Source: Synechococcus sp. AG-679-A04
GTDB lineage: Bacteria > Cyanobacteriota > Cyanobacteriia > PCC-6307 > Cyanobiaceae
Assembly: GCA_003210775.1 (NCBI GenBank)
Contig: QCUI01000005.1
Coordinates: 1-64,000 of the forward strand
DNA length: 64,000 nucleotides
Reading direction: 5' to 3'
Under the pieces are notes generated by a model that was not told the origin of the DNA, did not search any database, and worked only from the letters and a program-made list of their open reading frames with translations. Both the position numbers and the translations under genes were made by a program. Shown here in pieces: positions 39,313 through 48,543 of the stretch (position 1 is the first letter of the stretch; each line of letters starts with the position of its first letter).

Positions 39313-41100
39313 ATGCTCCGCATTGCCAACGCCCTTGAAACACAGTTGCGCGGTGCGATGCAACGGGCGTTCCCCGAGGCCTGGACTGAAGCGGGGGAGG
39401 CTGGCTTGGATCCCCAGTTGGCGCCAGCGAGCAAGCCGGAATTCGGCGACTTTCAGGCCAACGGTGCTCTGCCACTGGCCAAGCCGCTGAAGCAGGCGCC
39501 GCGTCAGATCGCGACGGCCATCGTTGAGCAGCTGCAGAACGACCCTACTTTCACTGAGCTTTGCCTCGAGCCCCAGATTGCCGGTCCTGGTTTCATCAAC
39601 CTCACCATCCGAGCGGAGCGTCTTGCTGCTGAGGTGGCCTCCCGGCTGGGTGATGAGCGGCTTGGCGTTCCGCCCGTCAAGGATTCAGCGCCGGTGGTGG
39701 TGGACTTCTCCAGTCCCAACATCGCCAAGGAGATGCATGTGGGCCATCTGCGCTCCACGATCATCGGTGACTCGTTAGCGCGAGTGCTGGAGTTCCGTGG
39801 GCACCCGGTGCTACGGCTGAACCATGTAGGCGACTGGGGAACCCAGTTCGGGATGCTGATCACCCATCTCAAGCAGGTGGCCCCCGATGCTCTCGAGACC
39901 GCCGATGCCATCGACCTCGGTGATCTCGTTGCCTTCTACAGGGAGGCCAAAAAACGCTTTGATGATGACGAGGCGTTTCAGACCACATCCCGCGAGGAAG
40001 TGGTGAAGCTGCAGGGAGGCGATCCTCTGTCGCTCAAAGCCTGGGGGCTCCTGTGTGACCAGTCGCGGCGCGAGTTCCAGAAGATCTACGACCGGCTCGA
40101 CATCCGCCTCAGCGAACGAGGTGAGTCGTTCTACAACCCCTTCCTGCCTGCGGTGATCGATGGGCTGAAGCAGGTCGGTCTGCTGGTCACCGACGACGGG
40201 GCAGAGTGCGTCTTCCTGGAAGGGGTCAGCGGCAAGGACGGCAAGCCGCTGCCGGTGATTGTGCAAAAGAGTGATGGGGGCTTCAATTACGCCACCACCG
40301 ATCTCGCGGCGATTCGTTACCGGTTCGCGGCGGCTCCCGATGGTGATGCAGCCCGCCGGGTGATCTACGTGACCGATTCCGGTCAGGCCAATCACTTTGC
40401 GGGAGTGTTCCAGGTGGCCGAGCGGGCCGGTTGGATTCCCGACGGCTCTCGACTGGAGCATGTGCCCTTCGGGTTGGTGCAGGGAGAAGACGGCAAGAAG
40501 CTCAAGACCCGGGCCGGTGACACCGTGCGTCTTCGCGATCTGCTGGATGAGGCGGAAGAGCGCGCTGAAGCGGACCTGCGTTCGCGCCTCCAGGAGGAAG
40601 AGCGCAGTGAACCTGAAGACTTCATCAACCATGTGGCCAGCACCGTCGGCCTGGCAGCGGTGAAATATGCCGACCTCAGTCAGAACCGGATTACCAACTA
40701 CCAGTTCTCGTTTGATCGCATGCTGGCCCTCCAGGGCAACACAGCTCCCTACCTTCTCTATGCGCTGGTGCGGATTGCCGGCATCGCCCGCAAGGGTGGT
40801 GATCTGGATGTCTCAACGGCTCAGCTGCAGTTCAGTGAGCCTCAGGAGTGGGCGCTGGTGCGTGAACTCCTCAAGTTCGATGCTGTGATCGCCGAGGTGG
40901 AGGAGGAGTTGCTCCCCAATCGTCTCTGCAGCTATCTGTTTGAGCTCAGCCAGGTGTTCAATCGTTTTTATGACCAGGTGCCGGTGCTCAAGGCAGGCCC
41001 AGACGCTTTGCCGTCACGGCTGGCCCTCTGTCGCCTCACTGCCGACACTCTGAAAACAGGGCTCGGCCTGCTCGGGATTGCCACTCTGGAGCGGATGTGA
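39313..41100 (+). CDS. argS: Arginyl-tRNA synthetase
   Basis: [22 protein letters not shown]-terminal DALRB region. Confidence 0.97.
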   Translation: MLRIANALETQLRGAMQRAFPEAWTEAGEAGLDPQLAPASKPEFGDFQANGALPLAKPLKQAPRQIATAIVEQLQNDPTFTELCLEPQIAGPGFINLTIRAERLAAEVASRLGDERLGVPPVKDSAPVVVDFSSPNIAKEMHVGHLRSTIIGDSLARVLEFRGHPVLRLNHVGDWGTQFGMLITHLKQVAPDALETADAIDLGDLVAFYREAKKRFDDDEAFQTTSREEVVKLQGGDPLSLKAWGLLCDQSRREFQKIYDRLDIRLSERGESFYNPFLPAVIDGLKQVGLLVTDDGAECVFLEGVSGKDGKPLPVIVQKSDGGFNYATTDLAAIRYRFAAAPDGDAARRVIYVTDSGQANHFAGVFQVAERAGWIPDGSRLEHVPFGLVQGEDGKKLKTRAGDTVRLRDLLDEAEERAEADLRSRLQEEERSEPEDFINHVASTVGLAAVKYADLSQNRITNYQFSFDRMLALQGNTAPYLLYALVRIAGIARKGGDLDVSTAQLQFSEPQEWALVRELLKFDAVIAEVEEELLPNRLCSYLFELSQVFNRFYDQVPVLKAGPDALPSRLALCRLTADTLKTGLGLLGIATLERM

Positions 41101-42104
41101 GCGGATCTGGCTTACCCCGGTTGTTGCTGCTCGCCACCGGTGGCACCATCGCCGGACGTGCGAGTGACGTGACCTCCCTGAATCACTACTCAGCAGGCGT
41201 CATTGCTGCTGAGGACATGCTGCAGTCCGTTCCGCAGCTGCAGCAGCTTGCTGAGATTGAGGTGGAGCAGATCGCCAACGTCGACAGTGCTGATCTGACG
41301 TTCGATCACTGGCACCGATTGGTGGCGCGCATCCGCGAGGCGTTGACCGTCGATCCCGATCTGGCGGGGGTGGTGATCACCCATGGCACCAACACGCTGG
41401 AGGAAACAGCCTGGCTGTTGCAGCTGCTGATCGATGACCCGCGGCCGGTGGTGCTGGTGGGGGCGATGCGGCCTGCAACGGCGCTGAGTGCTGATGGTCC
41501 GCTCAATCTGTTTCAGGCCATGCAGGTGGCCAGAGCGCCGGAGTCCCGTGGGCACGGGGTGCTTGTGGTGATGGATGGCTGGATCCATGCAGCTCGCGAG
41601 GTCACAAAGGTCGCCACTCAGGGGGTTGGTGCCTTTGAAAGCCCTGGTTTTGGCCCCTTGGGTTGGGTGGATGATGCGGGCGTGCACTTGCCTCCAGCGC
41701 AGCCAGCACGTCCTGTTCCTTTCTCAGGCCTTCAGCTTGACGAGCCCTGGCCCCAGGTGGCGATCCTGCATGGTTGCGTCGAGCCTCCGTCGGCCCTGAT
41801 TCCTGCCCTGCTTTCGGCCGGAATACGGGGTCTGGTGTTCACGGGCACTGGGGCTGGCCAGCTGTCGGCGCTTGAACGCTGCGCTCTTGAAAACTGGCCA
41901 GGGCCGCTGCCGCTCATGCTCAGGGCGAATCGCTGTGGTTCTGGGCCCGTGCATCGTGATGAGCAATTTGCCCGCCTTGGCCTTTTGCCCGCCGGGCGGC
42001 TCAGCCCCCAGAAAGCGCGAGTGCTGTTATTGCTGGCTCTGATGGCTGGATTAGATCGCGCAGAGTTGGGAGCATTGATCTCACAACGCGAGCACGTCAG
42101 CTGA
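41097..42104 (+). CDS. L-asparaginase (type I/II family)
   Basis: [27 protein letters not shown]. Confidence 0.93.
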   Translation: MSGSGLPRLLLLATGGTIAGRASDVTSLNHYSAGVIAAEDMLQSVPQLQQLAEIEVEQIANVDSADLTFDHWHRLVARIREALTVDPDLAGVVITHGTNTLEETAWLLQLLIDDPRPVVLVGAMRPATALSADGPLNLFQAMQVARAPESRGHGVLVVMDGWIHAAREVTKVATQGVGAFESPGFGPLGWVDDAGVHLPPAQPARPVPFSGLQLDEPWPQVAILHGCVEPPSALIPALLSAGIRGLVFTGTGAGQLSALERCALENWPGPLPLMLRANRCGSGPVHRDEQFARLGLLPAGRLSPQKARVLLLLALMAGLDRAELGALISQREHVS

Positions 42105-43126
42105 TGCCTGCAGCGTCTCCTGAGGCCTATCAAGCTTTCGGCATGCTGCTGTCGTCGTCGTTGGCATTGCCGGAGTTGATGCCAGCCGATGCAGTTCTCA
42201 CCGAACGTGAACCGCTGGTGGAACTGGTGGAAGCTGATCACCGGCAGTGGCCAGCTCTACAGCCCAGCCCTCACAGCACGCCAATGTTGCAGTTGGCGCC
42301 TCAGGAATGGCGTCTGGAATTTGAAGGGATTGGTTGGTTTCGTGCCACTGGCGGTGAGCGTTTGGAATGGCAGCGCTGGGACGACAGCGTCAGCGATCGC
42401 GACATCCGCACGTTTGCTGTCACCAGTGGTCTTGGCGCTTTAGCAATTCAGCGTGGTGGTTTGGTTTTGCATGGAACAGCGCTCGAGCGGGATGGTGAGG
42501 CAATCCTGCTTTTAGGCCATCCAGCTGCTGGTAAGTCCACCCTGGCCTGGTGCTTGCTTCAAGAAGGTTGGCGTTTACTTAGCAGTGAGCTCGTTGCCGT
42601 GAGCTCTGATGGGTTGGTTCAGCCAGGGATACATCAACTCAAGCTTTGGCATGACGCAGCTGTGGCTGTGGATTTGAATTGGGCGCAGTTACCACCTGTA
42701 CGAAAGGGACTCAAGCGATATGCATTAATGGCGCAAGATTTGACTTGCATGCCACAGCCAACACCATTAAGGCTGATCTATAGCTTAAATCGCGCCAAAG
42801 AGGATTCGGGTAAAGAAAATGATATTGAGGTAGGAGATGACAAGGAGAAAATCTCTCTCAAGGCTTCACGCAATTTTTCACAAACAAATGCCTTATTGCG
42901 CCTGCGCAACCAAGCCTTTCACGCCAGGATGTATCGAGGTATGGATGCAGAAGCGCAGATGTTTATGCAGGCAGCTGGACTGGCTCGAACGGTGCCGTTG
43001 CATGCCTTGATCGTTCCAGATGGAATCAGAGCGATGGCCGAAAGCCTGAAGAAGGTGAATCTGATGCAACCCGAATCAATGCAACAGCGCAAAGAAGCTA
43101 TAGAAGAGGACGCAAGCAATGACTGA
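42104..43126 (+). CDS. HPr kinase-like protein (HprK-related kinase A type)
   Basis: YQAFGMLLSSSLALPEL N-terminal motif; Walker A LLLGHPAAGKSTLAWCLL; SSELVAVSSDG; 1-nt start/stop overlap with the asparaginase gene. Confidence 0.75.
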   Translation: MPAASPEAYQAFGMLLSSSLALPELMPADAVLTEREPLVELVEADHRQWPALQPSPHSTPMLQLAPQEWRLEFEGIGWFRATGGERLEWQRWDDSVSDRDIRTFAVTSGLGALAIQRGGLVLHGTALERDGEAILLLGHPAAGKSTLAWCLLQEGWRLLSSELVAVSSDGLVQPGIHQLKLWHDAAVAVDLNWAQLPPVRKGLKRYALMAQDLTCMPQPTPLRLIYSLNRAKEDSGKENDIEVGDDKEKISLKASRNFSQTNALLRLRNQAFHARMYRGMDAEAQMFMQAAGLARTVPLHALIVPDGIRAMAESLKKVNLMQPESMQQRKEAIEEDASND

Positions 43127-44000
43127 AGATCACAGCTACTGGTATCTAGCCTCGTATCCAAAATCAGGCAACACCTGGTGTCGGGTTTTTATTACTGAAT
43201 TGATGAGGCTGGCAGGAGACAATCTTAGAGAAGAATTAAACCTTAATCAAGATATTGAAACTGGAGCGATTGCCTCATCCAGGCTCTGGCTGGATGATCA
43301 ATTAGGAGTTAACAGTTGTGATCTGAGTTTTTGCGAACTCGATCCCTTGCGCGGACGTGCTGGCGCCAGTGCATGGCTATTCGCAGAAGGGGAGCGCTTT
43401 CACAAAGTGCATGATGCATTCCAGTCTCGCGATTCCCGTGGACGTCCGGTGGTGAGTACGACAGGTTGCTCAGGAGTTGTTTATATCCTGCGCCACCCAG
43501 AGGATGTGGCCGTATCACTCGGCCACTTCTTCTCATGGCCTCTGGATCGATGTGTTGATTTTTTGCTGGATCCAAGTGCAGCGCTGATGCCAGGTGAACA
43601 CTTTGGCGGCCATCAAGTACGCCAGCACATGGGCCGCTGGGATCAACATGTGCGCTCATGGGTCGATCAAACTCAACTACCAGTTTTGATAATGCGCTAT
43701 GAGGATATGTTGGCAAAAGGGTCAGAAACATTTACAGAATTAGCAACCTTTCTGGGCCTGCCTAGCGAGGCTCATCTTATTGATCAAGCACTAGAAAACA
43801 CCTCTATTGAGAAACTCAAGAAACTTGAGGAAGATCTGGATGGCTTTGCAGAAAAGCCTGCCGGTTGTGAGCGTTTCTTTCGCTCAGGTCGGACAGGAGA
43901 AGGCGCAGATCGGCTTTCAAATGTGCAGCGACAACGACTCGTAAAGGGATTGTCTGAGGTGATGAAGCGCTTTCAATATGAGGGTCCAGAAGTTGACTAA
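43119..44000 (+). CDS. Sulfotransferase domain protein
   Basis: PAPS-binding LASYPKSGNTWCRVF; VVYILRHPEDVAVSLGHFF; MRYEDMLAKGSETFTELATFLGL. Confidence 0.9.
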   Translation: MTEDHSYWYLASYPKSGNTWCRVFITELMRLAGDNLREELNLNQDIETGAIASSRLWLDDQLGVNSCDLSFCELDPLRGRAGASAWLFAEGERFHKVHDAFQSRDSRGRPVVSTTGCSGVVYILRHPEDVAVSLGHFFSWPLDRCVDFLLDPSAALMPGEHFGGHQVRQHMGRWDQHVRSWVDQTQLPVLIMRYEDMLAKGSETFTELATFLGLPSEAHLIDQALENTSIEKLKKLEEDLDGFAEKPAGCERFFRSGRTGEGADRLSNVQRQRLVKGLSEVMKRFQYEGPEVD

Positions 44001-44544
44001 TCTTCGTATTGAATTTGTATTTGGAGAGGTGAATGATCAGCTAAGGCGCGAGTTGAGAGCTTTCTGGGGCCTGTATACTAATGCATATCAAGAAGAATTG
44101 AGTTCGTTCAGAGTTGCATCAAGAAACAGCCATGGCTTAAAGCAAATGGATCTATTTAAAAAGCCTATATCGCGTCAGCCAGCTGCACTTTCACGTGATC
44201 AATCAGGCGCGATTAATGGCATTGTGTTTGTTGTGTTAAGAGAGCTAGATGGCTCGCTAGAGCTCGGAACCCACGCCTACTTTCAACGCATGTATATCGT
44301 CCCAGAATCCAGGCAGCCACGTTTAGCGAATCAACTGTTTAGAGCGTTTCTTCACGGGTTTGATCGTGATGCAGGGAAACGTGATCATCGAGCAAAAGTA
44401 TTGCTGGCTGAAAACATTAATCCTGGCTTACAAAAGGCCTTCATGCGGCGTTATTTTGCACGCCTTGGGTTCCAAATGCTTGGAGGAAATCAACTCGGTG
44501 GTGAAATTTGGGTTAGAAAGCTCAAAACATACTTCTCATTTTAA
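43978..44544 (+). CDS. GNAT-like acyltransferase
   Basis: Central AYFQRMYIVPESRQPRLANQLFRAFLHG and C-terminal FARLGFQMLGG resemble GNAT motifs; start may be internal. Confidence 0.6.
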   Translation: MRVQKLTNLRIEFVFGEVNDQLRRELRAFWGLYTNAYQEELSSFRVASRNSHGLKQMDLFKKPISRQPAALSRDQSGAINGIVFVVLRELDGSLELGTHAYFQRMYIVPESRQPRLANQLFRAFLHGFDRDAGKRDHRAKVLLAENINPGLQKAFMRRYFARLGFQMLGGNQLGGEIWVRKLKTYFSF

Positions 44545-44822
44545 TCATCAACTACGGCAATCACTTTCTTTTCCAAGGCAGCTTCCAGCCATGCTTCAAC
44601 AGAGGTCTTGCATTCATCCGGAGTGACTTCATATTCACCCTCTAAATGCTTGCAGAGTTCAACCAGCGTTGGCTGAACTTTCAGTGCATTCCAAATGGCT
44701 GAACCTGTCTCGTTGAGAACAAGATACTCGCAGGTGTTGCTTTGAAATAAAGCCACTTCGCCATCAAGTTCAGTGCAGGCAGCTTGGTGATGCTGCTTAA
44801 AACGTCTGGTGTTACCAACCAT
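44541..44822 (-). CDS. PqqD-like (RiPP recognition element family) protein
   Basis: VALFQSNTCEYLVLNETGSAIWNALKVQPTLVELCKHLEGEYEVTPDECKTSVEAWLEAALEKKVIAV matches the PqqD-family pattern LNxTGxxIWxxL. Confidence 0.8.
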   Translation of the reverse strand: MVGNTRRFKQHHQAACTELDGEVALFQSNTCEYLVLNETGSAIWNALKVQPTLVELCKHLEGEYEVTPDECKTSVEAWLEAALEKKVIAVVDD

Positions 44823-45100
44823 CTAACTTTTAAATGCATCATTGGCGTCTAGTGCATGATCGCATAGACCCTTGGTCTAGGTATGGCATCTCAACCGCGC
44901 TATTTGCCAGCAGGCCATAACGATTCACTGGTGCTCAGCGTCCCGGTGGATCGGGCTGCCGCTGAACGAGTATTGGCCGGATCTGCCGTTTAATTGCAGG
45001 ATGGATTGAGAATTAAGTCCTGGCTGTCTCTGCTCAGCTTCGCTCAAACGTGCCAGGCATTGAAGGCTTATTTATGAGCTTTTAGGGGTGATTGAAGCAA

Positions 45101-45130
45101 TAAAAAGCCCCTGTCAATGCAGGGGCCTTG
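45101..45130 (-). terminator. Putative Rho-independent terminator for the minus-strand Nif11 gene
   Basis: Minus strand reads GGCCCCTGCATTGACAGGGGCTTTTTATT: stem GCCCCTG/CAGGGGC followed by a T-run. Confidence 0.75.
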
Positions 45131-45204
45131 AGCATGTCGCAAAACAGATATCAAGCCAAAAGATTATTCTGGGTGTTGGCTGCATCTAAGTTTTGAGTAA
45201 TAGT

Positions 45205-45450
45205 TTAGAGCGTACATTCGACATCCATTGAAGTCGTTTCGTTGCATATACCTTTTACGCCAACACCACCGGCTACACTTTCTAGATCCACCTCACTGAG
45301 ACTGTTGAACTTATCAGGAGTGAATTCATGGCCATGTTCTCTAGCAATGGCTATAACATCGTCAGGTGACTTAGCTGCTTTTAGTTTCTGCTGAAGACTG
45401 TTATTGCCTTGGATTTTGACAAGAAATGCCTTGAGTTGTTCTAGGGACAT
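45205..45450 (-). CDS. Nif11-leader (prochlorosin-like leader) peptide; candidate RiPP precursor
   Basis: MSLEQLKAFLVKIQGNNSLQQKLKAAKSPDDVIAIAREHGHEFTPDKF Nif11 region; LSEVDLESVAGG cleavage motif; core VGVKGICNETTSMDVECTL. Confidence 0.85.
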   Translation of the reverse strand: MSLEQLKAFLVKIQGNNSLQQKLKAAKSPDDVIAIAREHGHEFTPDKFNSLSEVDLESVAGGVGVKGICNETTSMDVECTL

Positions 45451-45610
45451 GGGTCTGAGGTCTGTTCAGCAGTCATAGCAATGGTAAGCAAGGCGCGCCA
45501 TATCAGTAGGGATGGCAATAAAAACCTGCACTTGGAAGGGCCAAGTAATAATCAGAGAAAGCAATTACGTGCGAGCCAGGAAAACAACTTCGAGTAAAAT
45601 ATTGATAAGC

Positions 45611-46648
45611 TTAACATGCTTGATCATCGCAAAATGGGACACACACAAAGAGGTTGCAGGCAAATGTTGGGCATCCGCATTGACCTAAATTCCTGCACTC
45701 CCCAGGCTGCATGTAGCATCCATCCGCAACTTTTATATCTCGATTAGCAATAGAACCTGTCAGTGATTGAATCACTGGTGTTTGCCAAGTTTTCTTCTCT
45801 ACTGTTGTTGCATTACCCGTACCAAAGCGATATTTAACATTGCCTGACACTCTGGTCTCAAAGATATCATCATGACTAGCCTGTAGCCCAAATATAAGAC
45901 TGTCAGATGCTTCGTATTCGAGTGCAACTTGCCCTCCTGATGAGCTCTCAGTTACGTAACAATCGGTATCTTGATAATAGTATCCAGCTTTTAACTTCAA
46001 GTTAGGTCTCAAGTAATAGCTTGCATCTAATCCATAAAGATCAAGCGCGCCGCCATTGTAGTTAGAATTTAGCCGTTGAAATGTATTTCCTACTGGAATG
46101 TTGGTATAAGCATTTAACCCAAGGCCACTTTCATGTACTGCTTCTGCATTGAAGGCAATTTGCTGGAAAAGGACTGTCCTCTTATCCCTAACACTCACTC
46201 CTGTATCTGCATTGCCTGAAGCGAGAGGACGGCTGTCATAACCAGCATTCAGCCCATACATCCAGGAGCGATCGTTATTCAGCCAGCGGTAGCCCAGTCT
46301 GGAGGAGGTGCTGATGGTGGTACCAGCAACATCGGTGTTGCTAATGCTGCTCTCGCCTGCTCGATCAGCGAAGTTCACATTCGCCAATGCATCAAAGAAG
46401 AAGACGCTGTTCTCGCCCACAGACAGCGGCAGGAACCCGCCAATACCGGCTTGGTTGGGTGTTCCTGCCCCTTGCAGTGCTCCCTGGAACCCCCAGTTGA
46501 AATTGATGGCGTCTTTGAGGTTGATCTCCATCACCCCGAGATCATCTGCACTGCCCTCTTGAGCAACGGCAGGCAGCAGAGCACTATTAGCGAGTGCCAG
46601 TGCAGCAACACCGCTCAGTGATAGCGACAGGTGCAGGGAACGCTGCAT
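45611..46648 (-). CDS. Outer membrane beta-barrel protein (inverse-autotransporter-like barrel) with Cys-rich C-terminal tail
   Basis: Signal peptide; alternating amphipathic strands (SSRLGYRWLNNDRSWMYGLNAGYDSRPL...LFQQIAFNAEAVHESGLGLNAYTNIPVG); tail DGCYMQPGECRNLGQCGCPTFACNLFVCVPFCDDQAC. Confidence 0.75.
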   Translation of the reverse strand: MQRSLHLSLSLSGVAALALANSALLPAVAQEGSADDLGVMEINLKDAINFNWGFQGALQGAGTPNQAGIGGFLPLSVGENSVFFFDALANVNFADRAGESSISNTDVAGTTISTSSRLGYRWLNNDRSWMYGLNAGYDSRPLASGNADTGVSVRDKRTVLFQQIAFNAEAVHESGLGLNAYTNIPVGNTFQRLNSNYNGGALDLYGLDASYYLRPNLKLKAGYYYQDTDCYVTESSSGGQVALEYEASDSLIFGLQASHDDIFETRVSGNVKYRFGTGNATTVEKKTWQTPVIQSLTGSIANRDIKVADGCYMQPGECRNLGQCGCPTFACNLFVCVPFCDDQAC

Positions 46649-46767
46649 TGAACTCGACAGTTAATTACTCAGTACATTGCTCTGCTTTTGCTGCTGCTGC
46701 GAGCTGCAGTAGGCAGTTTCAGCTTTGATTGATGTTAGTTTTTGATGACTATCTTCATCGGCCTGGC

Positions 46768-48477
46768 TTAAGACGAGCAGCTGTAGTGCGAGATGCCTCC
46801 GGCGCCGAAGAACTCCCGTGGTTTCAGTTGGTCGTAGCGAGCGGCGAGTTCGGGTGAGAGCGGTTCGTAGGGGTTGCGGAACACTGTCTGAAGTTCGTGC
46901 ACCAGGCTGTAGTCACCGCGAGCCGCCTGCTCATAGGCCGGTGCAATCAGCCATTCGCGCCAGGTGATGGCGGGATTGGTGCGTTGCATCGCAGCGGTGA
47001 TTTCTTCGGGCTCTCCGCTGCCGCTGAGCTGTTGGTGCCAACGCGTTAGCCAGGCGTTCCATTGCGCCTCAAGCTGTGCATCGCCGGGCACGTAGAAACC
47101 CCGCTTCAGCGGCGTGATCTCCTTCGGCAGTGATGCCAGTTCACGGAAAACAAGCGTGTAATCCGCCTTCGACGCCACCATCAGCTGCAGTAGATCGCCG
47201 ATCAGCTCCGCAGCAACGCTGGCCAGGCCGAGCTTGCGAGCCCACATGGCCTCCAGTTCGGCCTGCATGGCACCGCTGAACGACTCATGCAGCGCGTCGA
47301 GTTCGGCCGTTTCGGCTGGGTGATCCTTCAGCAGCGTTTTGAGCGCTGACCAGAACATCCTGTAGTTGGTTTCAGCAGCTTTGGGTTGATTTAAAAAGGA
47401 AAAATGAATCCCGCCGCCGGTCCAGGGTTGAAAGCGCGGGTCGAACAGTTCGCAGAAGCCGAATGGTCCGTAGTCGAGGGTGAAGCCGCCGGCGGCGCAG
47501 TTGTCGCTGTTGAAGTTGCCCTGGCAGTAGCCCACCCGCATCCAGTGGCACACCAGGTTGATTAAGCGCTCCCGGAACAGCCGCGCCAGCTGCACCACTT
47601 GTGCCGTGAATGGCAGGGAGTGATCAATGTCTTCGCGGTAATTCCGCTCGATCAGATGCTGCACGATCATCTGCAGCTCCTGATGGGCCTTAGGGTGAGC
47701 TTCGCGACGGGCGCGTCGTGCGAACAGCTCCAGCTGGCCCACTCGCAGAAAGGATGGCGCCACGCGCGTGGTGATCGCGGCTGGATTGTCGACCAGGATG
47801 TCGGGATCCATCGATGGCGAGGCGTCCGAATACCAGGGGCGACGCACGTTCTCTTCCTGGGAGACATAGAGCGTCAGCGAGCGAGACGTGGGAACCCCCA
47901 GGGCATGCATGAACTCTTGGGCCAGGAATTCCCGCACGCTGGAGCGCAGCACGGCCCGTCCATCGGCCCCTCGGCAATAGGGCGTCGGTCCACCGCCCTT
48001 CAGCTGCATCTCCCAGCGTTGCCCCTCGAAGAGGCCTTCGAAGATGGAGATCGCCCGACCGTCGCCGTAGCCGTTGCCGTTACCGAACGGACATTGCTGA
48101 TCGTATTCAGTGCCATAGATCGAGAGCGCATAACCAGTCGCCCAGCCATAGGGACGCATCGGTGCTCTGGCCACACTGATGTCGCCGGAGAACAGCCGCA
48201 GGAAGCTCTCATCCGCCACCAGCTCATGGCTGAGGCCAAGCTCGCTGAACAGGCTGTCGCTGTGCGCGACGTACTGCGGTTCCGCAAGAGGCGTTGGTGT
48301 GACCGGCACGTAATGGCCAGAGGTCACCTGGCGCGCCAGGTGATCATCCCCGGTGGCGGTGGACTCAGGATCGGGATGGAGAGTCTCAATCAGGGAGTAA
48401 TCGACGTGCCCCGCGAATTCGCAGAATGTCTGTGTTGAGGTGGATGCGCTCGAGCTGGCAGGCATCGGACCGGTCAT
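46768..48477 (-). CDS. selO: Protein adenylyltransferase SelO (YdiU/UPF0061 family)
   Basis: LRLFSGD, GWATGYALSIYGTEYDQQCPFGNGNGYGDGRAISIFEG, LKGGGPTPYCRGADGRAVLRSSVREFL, GNFNSDNCAAGGFTLDYGPFGF. Confidence 0.95.
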   Translation of the reverse strand: MTGPMPASSSASTSTQTFCEFAGHVDYSLIETLHPDPESTATGDDHLARQVTSGHYVPVTPTPLAEPQYVAHSDSLFSELGLSHELVADESFLRLFSGDISVARAPMRPYGWATGYALSIYGTEYDQQCPFGNGNGYGDGRAISIFEGLFEGQRWEMQLKGGGPTPYCRGADGRAVLRSSVREFLAQEFMHALGVPTSRSLTLYVSQEENVRRPWYSDASPSMDPDILVDNPAAITTRVAPSFLRVGQLELFARRARREAHPKAHQELQMIVQHLIERNYREDIDHSLPFTAQVVQLARLFRERLINLVCHWMRVGYCQGNFNSDNCAAGGFTLDYGPFGFCELFDPRFQPWTGGGIHFSFLNQPKAAETNYRMFWSALKTLLKDHPAETAELDALHESFSGAMQAELEAMWARKLGLASVAAELIGDLLQLMVASKADYTLVFRELASLPKEITPLKRGFYVPGDAQLEAQWNAWLTRWHQQLSGSGEPEEITAAMQRTNPAITWREWLIAPAYEQAARGDYSLVHELQTVFRNPYEPLSPELAARYDQLKPREFFGAGGISHYSCSS

Positions 48478-48543
48478 GGCAGTTCCCCCATCATCGGCGT
48501 GATCGACAGGACTGGTTGGGTTGTCAGGGATGTCGATAGCTTG

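Noticed and set aside
39811-40632. 273-aa minus-strand ORF opposite argS
   Set aside because: Antisense shadow of argS, no domain
47599-48438. 279-aa plus-strand ORF opposite selO
   Set aside because: Antisense shadow; selO motifs are unambiguous on the minus strand
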